A stretch of 64,000 bases of DNA, taken from positions 60,853,753 through 60,917,752 of the forward strand of contig CM055099.1 of NCBI GenBank assembly GCA_029204225.1. Reading direction: 5' to 3'. The stretch comes from Diphasiastrum complanatum. Lineage: Eukaryota > Streptophyta > Lycopodiopsida > Lycopodiales > Lycopodiaceae. This document shows positions 12,269 to 24,129 of the stretch, one piece after another (position 1 is the first letter of the stretch; each line of letters starts with the position of its first letter). The notes beneath the pieces were generated by a model. That model saw only the letters and a list, made by a program, of their open reading frames with translations, was not told where the DNA came from and made no database searches. Position numbers and translations under genes: made by a program.

Positions 12269-14434
12269 ACAATAAAATATAATGCACTTAGAAAAGAGTT
12301 GTAAAATACAATGCAAACTACCAATGTGTAAGTAGCTTGGACCAACACATGAAATTTGGGACAAATCCATGCCATGCCAAATTTCATACTTGTAAACAAG
12401 TAATGTGCGTTACCGTGACTTCTTGAGCAAATATGCAAGAGTCCGCAAGGATCCTTATTGTTGAATTAACTTCTGAACCTTGATCGTGACTTAAGATGCA
12501 ATCAATCAAGGGCAATCGACAACCAAATTAAAGCATCTTGTGAGAGATTGGCAAAAATCTAGCTTGGTATTTTTTATGATAGAAGTTTGTAAGTGAATCT
12601 CACATGTGTGGAGGATGTTCCCACGTGTGGAGAATTGTAAAGTAAATCAAAATGTTTGATATAGGGGTCTCATAGAATTTCATAGTCAAGCATTTAGGTG
12701 TAGGATGTTGATAGGGTCAAATTTGGCGTAGATGGCAAATTATCCATTTCCACTTGTAATGCCACTATTGAGCCAAAATAGAGCCAAACTTGTGCCAATT
12801 AGAGTGTAGACAAGTGTCATGCTTTTGTTTGATGAAGCTTAAGAGGTCCAATAGGATTTAGAGGTGGAACCTTGTGAGGTCCAATAGAAAATTGAGGTGT
12901 GCTTGAATATAGTCCAATAGAATCTAGAGGTGCATGGATCAATGGTCCAATAGGATTAAGAGGTGGCAAAGTGTGATCCAATCATAGTTAAGCATAGTGG
13001 TAGCTCATGAATCTATTAGTATCATTGTACTCCTCCTTTTGGATCTAATTGATTTTGAGATTGAGTGGATTTTGAGTGTCATTGAATTTCTAGCTTTCTC
13101 TCTCTACCCGAGAGCTCATGATGGTTTTTCTCTCTCTACCCGAGGAGAGCAGCTTGTTTTTACTTAGAATACTTTTGGAACACTTCCCACACGTGTGAGT
13201 GAGAGTTGGAAGTGATTGAATGCATGTAGTAGTGTGTTTTTGCCATAGAATCAAAGATAGATCTTGAATCTCAATCTAGTCTTGATCTTGGTGCATCTAC
13301 ACACCTTAGGAGATCACAAGTACATGTAGTGGACAATCCACACGTGTGAAATTCAACACATCTTTCCCTGAGTATTATGGTAAACATTCTCTTAAGCATT
13401 CACCGTACTCAATTTTGAAGCTTTTATCTTAGAGCAACACTGAAATACATGAGAAACACCAACCTGAATGGTCGACGCAAGTGATTCTTGTGAACTGGCC
13501 ATGTAAGCTTTTGAATGCCTCTGAGAACCGTCAAAGTCCAAATGCAAGTCTATGTATAGCATTACATATTAATGCACAGACAGATTATCTTGTAAAATCC
13601 ATTATCAAAGCTTTCTTAGTGGTATTTTACTATATACCTCTTGCATGGTAAAAAAAGTTCAGGTAGTAGTGATCATACCTTTTTTTTGCAGTATGCTGGA
13701 AACCTATGATACGACGCTAAAACTCGTGCTACATTGCTGCTATATTGTTGGAATCCAAATATGATAGCAAGTATAGTTACAACATATACGTATCTCAAGT
13801 GCTCATTATGATAATAAAGATCATACATTAGAAAAACATCAAAAAAGCTCATCGCTGGATTGTAGAATGATACTGGTTTGCTGGTCAATCGCGATGTACT
13901 TCTACATAACGATTTATGTAAAGAGCTACCCTACGATATGTAAGATAGTACGCTGGAAAGACAGCGGTGAGTCGCAATTTAGACATACTAAATAGTAGTG
14001 AGCGCGCTTGAAGAGTGGGTGCCTCGTGTATGTTACATGCAGGCATGCATAAAGAGAGTATTCTCTCCTCTGGCCAGCGATAGTTTGCAGGATCGTGAGT
14101 GGGCAGATTATATATACCCTACTGAGCAACGATGGGCAATGTATACTATACACCATATATGCTTCTGGCCATCGATTAGCAGTATTCATTAATATAAGAA
14201 ATGTCTGGCCAGCAATGGCATAGCCAATCATCTGGCCAGCGATACATAAACACATGAAAATGGGTGAAAAAACCATATTTGAGCAACAATTGACAGAGAG
14301 CAATCGTAGTACATCATACGTACTGTTTATTCAAAGCAATAACCCATACTACGTTGCAATAGGTAGCGCTACAGTGCCTTCCCAAACTATGCCATATCCT
14401 TGCTTAATACACGTTTTGAAAGTAGGATAAAGAA
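12268..14434. repeat. Long direct repeat, copy 1 (contains a solo LTR)
   Basis: Starts AATAAAATATAATGCACTTAG and matches 16203-17688 in the same orientation over its whole length except for insertions. Net length without the solo LTR is about 1.34 kb. It lacks a ~115-bp segment present in copy 2 (about 16446-16560). It carries recurrent TCTGGCCAGCGAT-like words between 14078 and 14245. No convincing coding frame is conserved between the two copies. Confidence 0.88.
12539..13358. mobile_element. Solo LTR, 820 bp, with 5-bp target duplication CATCT
   Basis: Begins TGTGAGAGATTGG and ends AATTCAACA, i.e. TG...CA. It is flanked by CATCT at 12534-12538 and 13359-13363. The paralogous direct repeat has a single CATCT at 16586-16590 and no insert, so the empty site is directly visible. 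Inside are (C)CACGTGTGG at 12621-12630, CACACGTGTG at 13188-13197 and 13339-13348, and duplicated CTCTCTCTACCCGAG words near 13097 and 13131. A solo LTR arises by recombination between the two LTRs of a full element. Confidence 0.92.
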
Positions 14435-14800
14435 GTGTTGAATGTACATACTGTGTGAACAGTAGAACCATCTCCAAACGTAGGAGAGAGGGCACTGAGA
14501 GTTCTAGAAATGTCTTGCCAAGAGGAGAATGTGGAGAGTGCAAGAAAGCGTGGGAGGAGAGTGCAAGAAAGCATGTGAGGAGAAGATGAAGTGCCCCACC
14601 ATTAATATAGGTGCAATCAAATGTAGATAAAGGAGCCACTTGTAGCCGTAGTAGGATGAGAGACAGATGATCTTGACCTTTGAAAATGCAATAAATGTAT
14701 GTGGAGGTTTAAATTTTTCCCATCAAAAAACTTTTTAAGGGTCATATAGCTTGCAAAGCTTATAATATCAAGTAGAAAAAGTAAAGTAGAGTACTATCCA

Positions 14801-14937
<137 letters not shown>

Positions 14938-14972
14938 ACCAACCATATCCATAGTTAGTGAATCCCTCAGGG

Positions 14973-15010
14973 GGGCAGTTAGCTCCCCCCTAAGGGAAAG
15001 CTAACTGCCC
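14973..15010. repeat. Perfect 12-bp-arm hairpin after the microsatellite
   Basis: GGGCAGTTAGCT at 14973-14984 and its exact reverse complement AGCTAACTGCCC at 14999-15010, with a 14-base loop. It lies between the microsatellite and the 3' end of the reverse-transcriptase remnant. Role unknown; a terminal structure of that element is possible. Confidence 0.8.
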
Positions 15011-15019
15011 ACCAAAACA

Positions 15020-16195
15020 GTATTGATGTTTTCAAGCAAATCAAATAGTAGTCCAGGAAAAACTTCACGATATAGAAGATTGTTTATGATGATGCACAGT
15101 TTATCTCAAGAGGAGCCATTACTCTGGAAGGTATCCACAAGTGTGCGTACTTCTTTGAGAAAAGTTTCCTGCTTATTACAACAATACATGGCAGCTATCG
15201 TTTGGGATATTATGACTTTGTATGAGTTAAACACCGGTCTGTTTGAGGCGAGGTGTATATATGCAATAAATGGAAAGGAAGGTCTCTCCTTTTATCATAT
15301 TTGGACAAGTGTGTACAACCAGTGATTGGGTCGAATAAAGTAGTAATATTCAAAAAAATTTACCGAATTACCATTGGCATCATTTCCATCTATCTCAAGG
15401 TACTCCAAGGGATAGATCTAGAATGGATTATTAGGTGTTCTTGGTTGGGTTTTGTCTAAGAAACGCCCAACTGAATGATTATTGATAAAGCAAATGTCAT
15501 CAATATATGTAAACAAATATTTGAATTCATTCATAAATGCAATTTGCCCTAATCTTACAAGTCTTTCAATAAATCGCATTTCAAAAGAAGAAAGGTACCA
15601 GTTACACCAAATGGGTGAGCAAGAAAAGCCCATAGGTATCCCTCGGATCTGTCTCCAAGTATGATCTCCAAGACTAACTATGCAATTGTCTATCAAATAG
15701 GAATTCCACTCACATAAGGTATCCTTGACTATATTACTCCATTCATTTGATACTGCTCTTTCGAAAGACCATTTAAAATCATTGGACCCGAGTATATGTC
15801 TATATTTGAGTACCTTGATTTTGGCAGTTTTAAAGGCCAAGCTGATCATTTTTGCCATAATAGTTTTTAGACCATCAGTTCTGTCTAGAGGAATATTTTT
15901 GTAGCATTTAGAAATATCGGTAGCTTTCATTGTGTATATGAGTTTTGGTAAGTTAAGATAGAAATCAACAGATGAATCACACTGCCATAGTAAAGAAGTA
16001 TCCCCATTTAGGACGCTCTTGTATGTGTTTGCTTAAGGCTTGCATCTTTCATAATGAAAGGATACAGCATACTCAGAGCACTTGTCAGGAATTTGACGAG
16101 TTTGGAAAAACAAGAATCATGTGCATTCGTGATCCATCTGAAAGTACATATAGATTCACAGTGATCAGTTTAATGGTTTAGGACCCTATCTTTCG
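15020..16195 (-). pseudogene. Reverse transcriptase of a non-LTR-type element, possibly Penelope-like
   Basis: The best open part is 15930-15418 (170 residues). It shows RT motif A (TDISKCYKNIPL, residues ~3-14), motif B (GIPMGFSCSP) and motif C (FTYIDDICFINN). Downstream, in shifted frames, come IYPLEYLEIDGND (about 15417-15380) and a C-terminal part with NKQETFLKEV near 15170-15140, ending near 15020. Upstream, a fragment with NAHDSCFSKLVKFLTSAL lies at about 16140-16075. The layout fits RTs with GIPMG and YIDD motifs, unlike Copia (YVDD) or Gypsy. I infer a Penelope-like or related lineage; this needs a tree. No endonuclease (GIY-YIG) is visible. Several frameshifts make it a pseudogene. 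It sits exactly between the two long direct repeats. Confidence 0.72.
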
Positions 16196-16202
16196 TTTGA
16201 AC

Positions 16203-17688
16203 AAATAAAATATAATGCACTTAGAAAAGAGCTGTAAAATACAATGCAAACTACCAACGTGTAAGTAGCTTGGACCAGCACATGAAATTTGGGGCAAATC
16301 TATGCCATGTCAAATTTCATACTTGTAAACAAGTAATGTGCGGTACTCGTGACTTCTTGAGCAAATCCATGCTATGCAAGAGTCCGCAAGGATCCTTATT
16401 GTTGAATTAACTTTTGAACCTTGATCGTGACTTAAGATGCAATCAAGCACAATATTCGTTTTTATAAACAAAAGTATTTATTTATGACGTCTATGAGGAC
16501 GATCATTTTTTTTATATAAAAAATTGCTTAAGTATGCCATGTTCAAGCATGCTATAGATAAGGGTAATCGACAAGCAAATTAAAGCATCTTTCTGTGAGT
16601 ATTATGGTAAACATTCTCTTAAGCATTCACCGTACTCAATTTTGAACCTTCTATCTTAGAGCAGCATCGAAATACACGAGAAACACAACCTGAATGGTCG
16701 ACACAAGTGATTCTTGTGAACTGGCCATGTAAGCTTTTGAATGCCTTTGAGAATCGTCAAAGTCTGTATGCAAGTCTATGTATAGCATTACATATTAATG
16801 CACATGATAGATATGTTGTAGTTGTGATCCAGATTATCTTGTAAAATCCATTATCAAAGCTTTCTTAACGGTATTTTACTGTATACCTCTTGCATGGTAA
16901 AAAAGTTCATGTGTAGTGATCATACCTTTTTTTTGCAGTATGCTGGAAACCGATGATATGACGCTAAAACTCATGCTACGTTGCTGCTATATTGTTGGAA
17001 GCCAGATATGATAGCAAGTATAGTTACAACATATACGTATCTTAGGTGCTCATTGTGATAATAAAGATCATACATCAGAAAATTTACATCAAAAAAGCTC
17101 ATCGCTGGATTGTAGAATGATAATGGTTTGGGTCAATCGCGATGTACTTCTCCATAACAATTCATGTAAAGAGCTACCCTACAATACGTAAGATATTACG
17201 CTAGAAAGACAGCGGTGAGTCGCAATTCAGACATACAAAATAGTAGTGAGCGCGCTTGAAGAGTGGGTGCCTCATGTATGTTACATGCAAGCATGCATAA
17301 GGAGAGTATTCACTCCTCTGGCCAGTGATAGTCTGCAGGATCGTGAGTGGGCAGATTATATATACCCTACTGAGCAGCGATGGGCAATGTATACTATACA
17401 CCACAATGTATGCTTCTGGCCAGCGATTAGCCGTATTCATTAATATAAGAAATGTCTGGCTAGCGATGGCATAGCCAATCATCTGGCCATCGATGCATAA
17501 ACACATGAGAATGGATGCGAGATAGCCATATCTGAATAGCGATTGATAGAGAGCAATCGTAGTACATCATACATACTCTTTATTCAAAGCAATAACCCAC
17601 ACTGCAGTGCAGTAGGCAGCGCTACAGCACCTTCTCAAACTATGTTATATGCTTGCTTAATACACGTTCTGAAAGCAAGAATAAAGAC
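16203..17688. repeat. Long direct repeat, copy 2 (empty site for the solo LTR)
   Basis: Same orientation as 12268-14434 and visibly about 90% alike. It begins right after the RT remnant and ends where an LTR begins at about 17689. The site corresponding to the solo LTR insertion is intact at 16586-16590. Short words such as TCTGGCCAGCGAT recur at 17319, 17415, 17455 and 17480. Confidence 0.88.
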
Positions 17689-17952
17689 GTAGTAGAATCA
17701 CTCTGCTACTGTACTGTGGGTCCTATCAGTTGATAAGGATGAGTTGGCCTTGCCACGAGGCAAGTCGACGGGACACGCGTCCCGCCAATGTTAATCTGGG
17801 TCATGCATGGGTTGCCTGAGTGAGCAACTATATGTACAATGTAATTTCATTTTGAGAAATACAGTTGCTATGTGAGCTTGCTGAGGAGAGTGTTTTTTGT
17901 CTGTGGTATTGTGTAGCATGATCTGTGTTCCTGTTCGAAGCAAATTCTAAGT
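17689..17952 (+). repeat. LTR copy, inverted relative to the 23855-24128 LTR
   Basis: About 264 bp matching the reverse complement of 23855-24128: shared CTGTGGGTCCTATCAGTTGA, GGGACACGCGTCCCG-like and CATGCATGGGTTGCCTGAG words, ending AAATTCTAAGT. No primer-binding site follows it, so it is not a 5' LTR of a plus-strand element. It is either a solo LTR or an inverted 3' LTR. Confidence 0.85.
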
Positions 17953-18129
17953 GTTGTGGATGCTCTTGGTCGGATTGGTGAACTTAATGAACTGTCTTTC
18001 ACCCAACTTTCTATGGGTCTATAGCTTTCGATGATAAGAAAATATGAAAACGATTCTCATTTTGGTCTTATTTGGAACATTGTTCGAACCGAAAGAAATG
18101 AGGACAATATTGAGACGAATTCATAGGGG

Positions 18130-18350
18130 TCTCAGCTAACAAAGAAAGATAAGAAGATTGTGGATTAGTTTACCATTTGAGATGGGTTGCTATTTTGGAA
18201 TGAGAAGGTTTGTGTACCATAGGACGATGAGCTCAAACACAAGATTTTGTTTGAATGTCATGACATGCCCTATGTAGGACATCCTGGTCTACACATGACT
18301 CTTGACTTGGTCATAACAAAGTTTTATTGGCCAAAACTCAAGCTAATAAC
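18130..18350 (+). pseudogene. Gypsy integrase zinc-finger fragment
   Basis: Plus-strand translation with stops: DGLLFWNEKVCVP, then HKILFECHDMPYVGHPG and KFYWPKLK. This matches the linker and H2C2 start of Ty3/Gypsy integrase. It is a short scrap with two stop codons, and no other part of the element remains beside it. Confidence 0.75.
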
Positions 18351-18352
18351 CT

Positions 18353-18460
18353 TGTGAGGACCGAGACACATTAGTGGAGCTAATGCATGGGTTAGGACAA
18401 CTATATGCATGTGTAGAGTATCAATAGTAATGAAAAGTGCTTTTGAGATATTCCTAGCTT
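18353..18460 (+). repeat. Fragment of a second LTR family (family B)
   Basis: TGTGAGGACCGAGACACATT through GAGATATTCCTAGCTT. It matches, inverted, the LTR at 27589-27960 and, directly, the start of 38634-39217. It joins the 3' end of the minus-strand Copia at 18461. Confidence 0.75.
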
Positions 18461-18519
18461 CTCTCCCTTAAAGTAAAGTCTACTTTTTATACAGTCATAT
18501 ACATAGTTTTAAAGTCAAC

Positions 18520-21500
18520 AAACTTTAAGTAAAGAAAGCTTTGATCTAAACTTATCAAACTTTTCTCCAACAAGTGGCTTAGTGAAAATATCAGCTAGTT
18601 GTTCTTCTGTGCTACAATGAACAACATGAATTTCACGACTCAGTAGCCTCTCACGTATAAAGTGATACTGAATCTCAATGTGTTAAGTTCTCGCATGGAA
18701 CACTGGATTCTTTGCTAGCTGAATGCCACTCTGATTGTCGCTATGTAATGTCGAGGAATTTTTCTGCTTCATGACAACTTCTTCCAAGATTTGTCTCAAC
18801 CATATAGCTTCCTGTGCTGCACTACACATTGCCTTATACTCTGCTTCTGTGGTGGATAGAGCAATTGTACTTTGCTTCTTACTAGACCAGGAAAAGCAAC
18901 TACCACAAAGGTAAACCATCATGCTTCTTGTAAATCAAGCCATAATCTAAAGTGCCTTTCACGTAACGCAAAATGCATTTAGCTGCCTTCCAATGCGTTT
19001 TCGTAGGTGCTGCCATAAACTGACTTACAATGCCAACAGCATAGCATATATCTGGTCTAGTCGTGGTAAGGTAAATCAAGCTCCCTACTGACTGCCTATA
19101 CAGCATAGCATCAAATGATTGTGACTCATCAAGCTTAGAAAGATTTTTACCTGGTTCAATAGGAGTATTCACTGGTTTGCAATCCTACAACCTAAACCTG
19201 TGCAGCAACTCTTTGACATACTTCACCTGTGTTAAACCCACTTCGTGTTCTTTTTGCCACACCTACTCCAAGGCAATAATGCATCAGGTTGAGATCTGTC
19301 ATCTCGAATTGTTCCGTGAGGTCTTTCTTGATCATGTCTATCATCTCTTGATTATTTCCCGTAATAATCAAGTCATCAACATAAAGAGCAATCAAAGCAA
19401 CCATACCATCAAAGCATAAGACATATAGATTTGGATCAGAATGTGTTCTCACCATCCCCTTTGAATGAAAGTAGGCATCAATCCTGCTATACCACGCACG
19501 TGGTGCCTGTTTAAGACCATAAAGTGTTTTCTTCAAGCGACATACTTTATTTTCATGTCCCTTCGCTACAAAGCCTTCAGCTTGATCCATGAACACCTCT
19601 TCTTCTAACTCACCATTTAGAAAAGCATATTTCACATCCATCCGATGCAAAGGCCAACCAAAATGTCAAGCTAAAGCAACAAGTAGACGTAGAGTATTCC
19701 ACTTACATACTAGAACAAAAGTATCCTCATAGTCGATGCCTTTACATTGTGCATACCCTTTGATCACCAATCTTGCCTTGTGCTTTGCTATACTTCCATC
19801 TGCATGGTACTTAGTCCTGTATACCCATTTGCAGCCAATGGGTTTCTTGCCAACTGGTGGTTCTACTAAGTCCCATATGCTATGCTTAGCAATTGACTCC
19901 ATCTCCTCTCCCATGGCCTTGACCCAAATGTCATCATCCTTCGCTTCACCATAAGTCAAAGGTTCTTTGCTTTGAATAATGCTAGATAGGAGAGCATAAT
20001 TTGTTTCATACCTTTCAGGTTGTGTCTTCTCTCTTGCTGATCTTCGTGGCTCTCTCTGGCTAGATGATCTTGGAAAGTCATCCATGTCGCGGCTCTCCAA
20101 CAATCTCTCAAACCATTTAGGGAGCTTCCTGTCAAGTGATCGTCTTCCTGGTGAAAATGCATCCCATGGTACATCCTTCTCCTTGCGTTTGTCACCTGCA
20201 ACTTCAATTCTTCTTGCACCAAAAGGTTTGTCTCTACCTCTCCAACCTGTCTCTTGAGGTTGAGTAGTAGTATCTTATAATGTATCCTCATATTCATCAC
20301 TCGGAAGGTCCATGAATGGATGATCATCAGGAGGTATCCTCACTATACCATCTTTCCCACTGGATGTGTCTATCTTCTTAGCATCCTCTTCTTCATACAT
20401 CTTGGATTCATCAAAGATAACATCATGGCTTACATGGATTTTGTTTTTCACTAGATCAAAACATTTGTAGCCCTTCACACGTTCATCATATCCTAGGAAT
20501 ATACACTCGATAGCTTTCACATCAAGTTTACGTCTCTCTTCCTTAGGAATGTGTACAAAGGCCTTACATCCAAAGATTCACAAGTGGTTCACCTTTGGCT
20601 TATTCTTCGTGAATGCTTCCTCAGGTGTTATCTTTGGTATGGCAATGGTAGGACTTCTATTTTGAAGATAGATTGTCGTACTGCATGCTTCTGACCAAAA
20701 ATCTTTTGGTAGTTTCATCTCAGCTAGCATAGATCTGGCACTTTCCACAATCGTACGATTCTTGCGCTGAGCTACACCATTGAGACCAGGAGCATGAGCT
20801 TGCGTAGATTGTCTTTTAATCCCACATTGATCACAAAGATCATTGAAGTCATTAGACTTATACTCACCTCCACTATCTGATCTTAGGACTTTGATCTTCC
20901 TACCTGTCCGATTTTCAACCAATGCTTTGAAGCTCTTGAAATTGTCAAATGCATCCGATTTCTTCTTCAAGAAGTAGATCCACGTCTTATGTGACATATC
21001 ATCAATAAAGGTCATGAAATAGAAGGCTTTACCTAAGGACATGGTCCTCATAGACGCGCATAAATATGTGTGGATTAAATCCAGAATGTCTTTTGCTCTT
21101 GCAACACCACCTTTATTGAACTTCTCTCGATGTTGCTTCCCATGTACACATGATTCGCACATCGATTTCAAGTGGTCTTCTATAGTAGGCAATCCTGTTA
21201 CCATCTCCAATTTTTTCATCAAACTAAGCCTTCCCAAGTTCAAGTGACCAAGCCTCTTATGCCACAACTCAGTTTGTGATGGAATGGACGATACGAGTCC
21301 ATGTTGTCCCTTGATTACAGCATTCAACCTGTACAATTTTGTATTGGGCTCCCTTACTCCATCCACAATAACTTTGAACTTTTGGTTCACATCCTTCACA
21401 AAACAACGATCATGGACAAATTCCACTTTCAACTTTTGATCAGTTTTGACTCTAACAGAATGTAGATTTTTTTTTCAAAACTGGCCTGATCATCCTGCTT

Positions 21501-22551
21501 TTGTCATCAGGTAGTTGGATTGAAATGATACCTATCTCCTTGATCTTGCATACCTCACCATTTGCTTGTGAAACGAACATTTCATTATCCAACGCTTTCA
21601 AGCTGCTGAACCAATTCTTGTTACCTGTCATGTGTCTTGTGGCTCCCGAGTCAATATACCACGCTTGATCATCTTGATTGGATGAGAATGCAGATATGAA
21701 GATGCTAGAGTCTTCAATATCACCCTCATCGACAAGGTTACCTGCTTGCTTTGGTTTCCCCTTGCCTTGTTCCGCAATAAATTTGTGACATTCACTCTTC
21801 CAATGGCCCTTTTTACCACAATGGAAGCACTTGCCTTTCTTCTTGGTCTTATTGGAAGATCCCTCATCCTCCTGAGTCTCGGCAAATTGCTACTTAGACT
21901 TCTTCTTGCCCTTGCCCTTGCCTTGTTTTTGGCATGTCGCAAGTGCCTGATCGTCAGTATTTTGACATCTAGCTTTCACCATTTCTCGTCATTGCTCTTC
22001 CTGCATCAAGATTCCTATGAGCTCGTCAAAGATTGGCAATCTTTCTCTTGATGCTATTCCACTCACAAACATCTGATAGGGTTCTGCAATGCCCCACAAT
22101 GCATTGTGCACCAGCTCCACATCACGTATGCGCTCACCAATAGAATGCAGTTCATTGTCTTGATTCTGGTCATGTACGTCTGAATGTGCTCTCCTTGCTC
22201 CATGCGGGCACTATTTAGCTTTGACTTCAGAAACATGATTCTAGACAGATTTGACATCTCGAACTGCTCCTTTAGCACATCCCATGCCTGTTTGGGTGTA
22301 ACAGCATCACAATTGTGGGTAATGATGTGATCCTTCACTGACAAGTTAATGAAGGTCAAAGCTTTCCTCATCTTTTTGTCGAACACTTTGATATCCGCTT
22401 CATTTGACGACCTTCTCTCATCGCCTGTGACAACTTCCCACACGTCTTTCTCCATCAGTTTGTTTTTCATTTTGAATTTCCACACTGCATAGTTGGAAAT
22501 CCCGTCCAATTTGTTACTTTCACTCAAAATGGACTCTCCCATGTTTGCCAT
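18520..22551 (-). pseudogene. Copia gag-pol, multiply frameshifted
   Basis: Gag starts at the ATG at 22551 (MANMGESILSES; UBN2-type Gag with KLDGISNYAVWKFKM). Later blocks are a zinc knuckle near 21825-21785 (CFHCGKKGHWKSEC), protease YIDSGATRHM near 21660-21630, integrase 21432-20578 (LWHKRLGHLNLGRL, FIDDMSHKTW, LRSDSGGEYKS), then RT 20103-19192 ([34 protein letters not shown]) and RNase H 19172-18683 (STTEAEYKAM). At least five breaks separate these frames, for example at 22063, 21628, 20578, 20275 and 19192. It is non-functional. Confidence 0.88.
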
Positions 22552-23854
22552 TGCAAAACTGCTTGAAACTTCTGTCGTAGACTAAAAATAGTATGTCAAG
22601 GCCAACTGCGATGTTAGAAGTTGAAAATAATGACCTGCACTTTTTCCCTTACTAGGCCACTTGCCGCTTTTCCACCAATTTGAAATCCAAATCGGCGTCG
22701 CCTTCCGAAATGCATTTAGTCGTCAACTCCCAACTACGTGCCCAGTGGAATGGTGAAATCACTTTTGGCACACTCCGAACACTTTCTCCGCTGCAATCAC
22801 TCTGTTTTGTTGTATCGTACTTGCAAGTACAGTCCGGTGCCCTTCGTTTGGAGGTTATAGTCTTTCGTTTGGGTCAAAACGGGCAAAGGACCCAAAAATA
22901 GAGATTTTCCTTGTTTTTGAACTATTTCTTCACCTTGAAGAAACTTCACTCTTCACTTGTGAAGGGACCCAACTCAACTTTTACTTTGAAAATTTTTAAT
23001 GAAGTTGAAGGCCGGAATACACTTCAATTCTTCAGGGCCCTCTTCAACTGAATCCAATGGTGGCCTTTGATCCTGCGGCTTACATTTGTCTCCCCACACT
23101 CAAACCTCACCGTTGATTCACCTCATCATCGATTAGACGGCTGTCAGTGATCTGGGGCTTTGAAATGGGCTCTTCCAGTCGTGGATTCCCTCAAATACAC
23201 AACGGTCCAATTCACACTGGTCGTGTGCGACCTCCACGGCTCATCTCCTTCTCTTGCTTACCAACTATGGCTTTACTAGGGTTTTCAATTGCCCTGCAGA
23301 ACGCGATCCAGCACCCTCTTTGGTGCGCGGCCTCCCACGGCTCATCTCTAATTTTGCTTAACTAAGCAGGGCGCCTCCTTCCAACTTTTACAACTCCAAA
23401 AAGAGTTCAGAATCGAGAGAAATCTCTGATTCTGTGCTCCCAAACCCCAAACCAAGGTTTTTCACACAAATCTCTTTTTGGCTTCCAATTCATAGTGTTC
23501 TAACAGGCCTATTCTCTTGCTCTGAGGTCGTCCTACTGCTAGAACTCTGATGCTTCAATCCGTTTGTCAAACGGTGTCCGATTGAACGCACACTAACTGC
23601 AAACACCAAATAGCCTACTTCAGAATTTCAAAATTTTGTTTGCTGAGGTTCTGATTCAACCGACAACCTTTGTCTCTGAATCCTCACACAGTCTCAAGCT
23701 CACCAAGCTTATGTGTGCCAACCTCTCTACACCAGTGCTTCTCTTTGCGTCTTCAACCCGTCGTAAACCCCGAACTCTCAGAAGACAGTTCTCCCGAAGC
23801 TCTCTTTAACGGCGATGTTGTACTATGTACACTCCATGTACGGCTCTGATACCA

Positions 23855-24128
23855 ACTTAGAATTTGCTTCAAATAGGAACACAGATCATGCTACATAGTA
23901 ACACAGACAGAAAACACTCTCCTCAGCAAGCTCACATAGCAACTATATTTCTCAAAATGAAATTACACTATACATATAGTTGTTCACTCAGGCAACCCAT
24001 GCATGACCCAGGTTGCCATTGGCGGGATGCGTGTCCCGTCGACTTGCCTCGTGGCAAGGTCAACTGATCCTTATCAACTGATAGGACCCACAGTATAGTA
24101 GCAAAGTAATTCTACTTTAATTCTAACT
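23855..24128 (-). repeat. 5' LTR of the 18461-24128 Copia element
   Basis: About 274 bp next to the primer-binding site complement at 23842-23854 (GGCTCTGATACCA). The termini look like TTAGAATT/AATTCTAA rather than a clean TG...CA. Its inverted relative lies at 17689-17952. Confidence 0.78.
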
Positions 24129-24129
24129 A

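Larger units (their letters stand above)
18461..24128 (-). mobile_element. Copia retrotransposon with its own 3' LTR missing
   Basis: Minus strand: 5' LTR (23855-24128), primer-binding site (23842-23854), a 1.3-kb leader, then gag, protease, integrase, RT and RNase H down to about 18520. A purine run (TTTAAGGGAGAGAAG on the minus strand, 18462-18476) marks the polypurine tract. Immediately beyond it comes a different LTR family rather than the expected copy of this element's LTR. The coding part carries several stops and frameshifts. Confidence 0.88.

Noticed and set aside
13926-14303. 125-residue open frame, with a similar frame at 17201-17506
   Set aside because: The two copies belong to the long direct repeat; the frames differ in extent and show no protein-like conservation or known motif.
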